A stretch of 6,776 nucleotides of DNA from Anaerolineales bacterium. GTDB taxonomy: Bacteria; Chloroflexota; Anaerolineae; Anaerolineales; UBA4823. The notes under the pieces are model-generated. The model worked only from the letters and a program-made list of their open reading frames with translations. It was not told where the DNA came from and ran no database searches. Position numbers and translations under genes: made by a program. Where the stretch lies: NCBI GenBank assembly GCA_016932955.1, contig JAFGBV010000210.1:1-6776 (forward strand), written 5' to 3'. Of this stretch, positions 6,343 through 6,776 are shown in pieces (position 1 is the stretch's first letter; each line of letters starts with the position of its first letter).

Positions 6343-6434
6343 GGGGGGATGGCGACGTGATCATCGAGGAGGGCAGAGAGGGCGGCGCTTATGGCCCAAT
6401 CATCGTGGGGGAGGAGGCGGCGGGTGATGGACAT
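6321..6434 (-). CDS. 37-codon ORF with strong promoter and ribosome site; leader peptide or truncated gene
   Basis: Starting with ATG at 6434 this ORF encodes 37 residues, MSITRRLLPHDDW through to SRSSSF, then TAG (6323-6321). I recognise no family. The first ~30 residues contain a possible helix (AISAALSALLDD) and use mostly C-ending codons, as expected for a gene in GC-rich DNA. Expression signals are unusually good: SD AAAGGA (6446-6441) six bases before the ATG, and an extended -10 TGCTATAAT upstream. The last residues fall in a short direct repeat, so the ORF may be the 5' remnant of a longer, decayed gene. Alternatively it is a genuine small protein or a leader ORF for the envelope cassette 104 nt downstream. 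The opposite strand is also open here but lacks such signals. Confidence 0.4.
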   Translation of the reverse strand: MSITRRLLPHDDWAISAALSALLDDHVAIPPSRSSSF

Positions 6435-6440
6435 GGGGGA

Positions 6441-6469
6441 TCCTTTTCTTAGATGGTATAATTATAGCA
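6441..6469 (-). promoter_or_regulatory. Consensus extended -10 promoter and Shine-Dalgarno site
   Basis: The minus strand reads TGCTATAAT (6469-6461): a perfect TATAAT (6466-6461) preceded by TGC, the full extended -10 motif. The expected start site is about 6454. AAAGGA (6446-6441) then lies six bases from the ATG at 6434, leaving a 5' leader of roughly 20 nt. The hexamer 17 bp upstream (GCGCAT, 6489-6484) is a poor -35 box, which the TG extension can compensate. I see no terminator between this promoter and the L,D-transpeptidase gene at 6217, so it could also feed the whole minus-strand cassette. Confidence 0.65.
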
Positions 6470-6641
6470 TATATGTTCTGATTATGCGCGGTTTTTGCGC
6501 GTGATAAATCGTGGATGGTTGACTGGAGTGTAGACATTGCCACTATGCAGCGTAAAACGCAGTAGAATCAAGATGTTTTGCGGCTCGATATAAGGGCAAC
6601 AGGTCAAAACTGTACGAAAACAGCAGCACAGGAATATATAC

Positions 6642-6695
6642 ATGAACAATATGAATGAGAAAGAATTTCGCCAATTCATGAAGAAACAACGTTAG
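6642..6695 (+). pseudogene. 17-codon ORF, possible interrupted gene start
   Basis: ATG at 6642 is preceded by AGGA (about 6630-6633) at a spacing of eight bases and opens a frame reading MNNMNEKEFRQFMKKQR, then TAG (6693-6695). The charged, Lys/Glu/Gln-rich composition looks like the beginning of a real, helix-forming protein rather than noise. The frame stops directly before the TGTAAA motif that may begin an insertion sequence. A weak -10-like TATAAG lies at 6589-6594. I cannot name the family. It may instead be a chance ORF, since 17 codons is very short. Confidence 0.25.
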
Positions 6696-6776
6696 TGTAA
6701 ACTGTTTTCTGTAAAATTGACCGCCCAAAAGAGGTAGGTCTGGTGTATCCTGTAAGAAGCAACCAACTTCAAACAA
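6696..6776 (+). mobile_element. Candidate insertion-sequence terminus running off the window
   Basis: From 6696 the plus strand reads TGTAAACTG, then TGTAAAATTGACC (6710-6722), then TGTAAG (6751-6756). Ends that begin with TGT and carry repeated TGTAAA..TTGACC-like blocks are common in IS21- and IS481-type elements, where the transposase binds multiple sites near the tip. The sequence immediately left of it is a short plus-strand reading frame that ends at this point, which fits an insertion. No transposase gene is visible because the window ends 81 bases in, so this rests on motif resemblance only. Confidence 0.25.

Larger units (their letters stand above)
6435..6776. other. AT-richer edge region without a confident gene
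   Basis: Beyond the short ORF the base composition becomes visibly richer in A and T than the gene block to the left. Besides the promoter at 6441-6469 it contains small imperfect palindromes: CGCG-gtttttg-CGCG near 6487-6497 and GCGT-AAA-ACGC at 6550-6560. It also holds a 17-codon plus-strand ORF (6642-6695) and a candidate insertion-sequence end (6696 onward). No tRNA, CRISPR repeat or long coding frame is convincing. A minus-strand frame open from the right edge to 6543 has no recognisable domain and reads through the candidate IS end. The change in composition together with these pieces suggests a boundary with mobile or decayed DNA. Confidence 0.5.

Noticed and set aside
5390..6343. Long plus-strand open frame (317 codons)
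   Set aside because: It lies opposite L,D-transpeptidase 2, which has Tat and YkuD motifs; the plus-strand product is rich in Gly, Val and Asp repeats typical of antisense reading of GC-rich genes and has no recognisable domain.
6258..6452. Plus-strand frame of 64 codons
   Set aside because: It mirrors the minus-strand short ORF and repeat, has no promoter or ribosome site on its own strand, and the composition is Gly/Glu/Arg from repeat DNA.
6485..6503. GC hairpin-like sequence followed by AT-rich bases, considered as a terminator
   Set aside because: The stem is only four bp of CGCG with wobble extensions and there is no T run, so it was not called.
6543..6776. Minus-strand frame open to the right edge, with a hydrophobic stretch
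   Set aside because: There is no domain, no clear start inside the window, and it reads through the candidate IS terminus; it could still be the 3' part of a gene beyond the edge, but the sequence here does not support it.

Overview
This window looks like GC-rich bacterial chromosome. All five well-supported protein genes lie on the minus strand, packed with 12-98 nt gaps or a short overlap. I suspect a member of the Chloroflexota (Anaerolineae-like), because of the two twin-arginine-signal, SH3-like plus YkuD L,D-transpeptidases and the overall protein style. This is an impression from protein character only; the window has no rRNA or marker gene that would settle taxonomy.

Read in the direction of transcription (right to left), the layout is as follows. 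An AT-richer right edge (about 6435-6776) holds a strong promoter-like site, a very short plus-strand ORF and a possible insertion-sequence terminus. A 37-codon ORF (6321-6434) with a textbook extended -10 box and Shine-Dalgarno site runs into a small direct repeat. Next comes L,D-transpeptidase 2 (5129-6217) with its own -35/-10 promoter placed so close to the ATG that the mRNA is probably leaderless. A class I SAM methyltransferase (4278-5117) follows after 11 nt, and L,D-transpeptidase 1 (3212-4294) starts inside the end of the methyltransferase gene. After 98 nt a second promoter, also leaderless in geometry, precedes a YgiQ-family radical SAM protein (1266-3113). Twelve nt later comes a THUMP-domain RlmL/YpsC-type rRNA methyltransferase (129-1253). 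The left edge carries a strong plus-strand rho-independent terminator (42-88) and possibly a second weak one, implying a convergent plus-strand transcription unit to the left of the window.

Functionally there are two modules. The first is an envelope cassette: two paralogous, Tat-exported YkuD enzymes that should cross-link or remodel peptidoglycan, with a small-molecule-type methyltransferase of unknown substrate between them. The second is a housekeeping pair, YgiQ and an RlmL-like 23S rRNA m2G methyltransferase. Nothing here is a clear undescribed defence or mobile system. The points most worth a second look are the two leaderless promoters, the short ORF with excellent expression signals upstream of the envelope cassette, and the candidate IS end that may interrupt a gene at the right edge.
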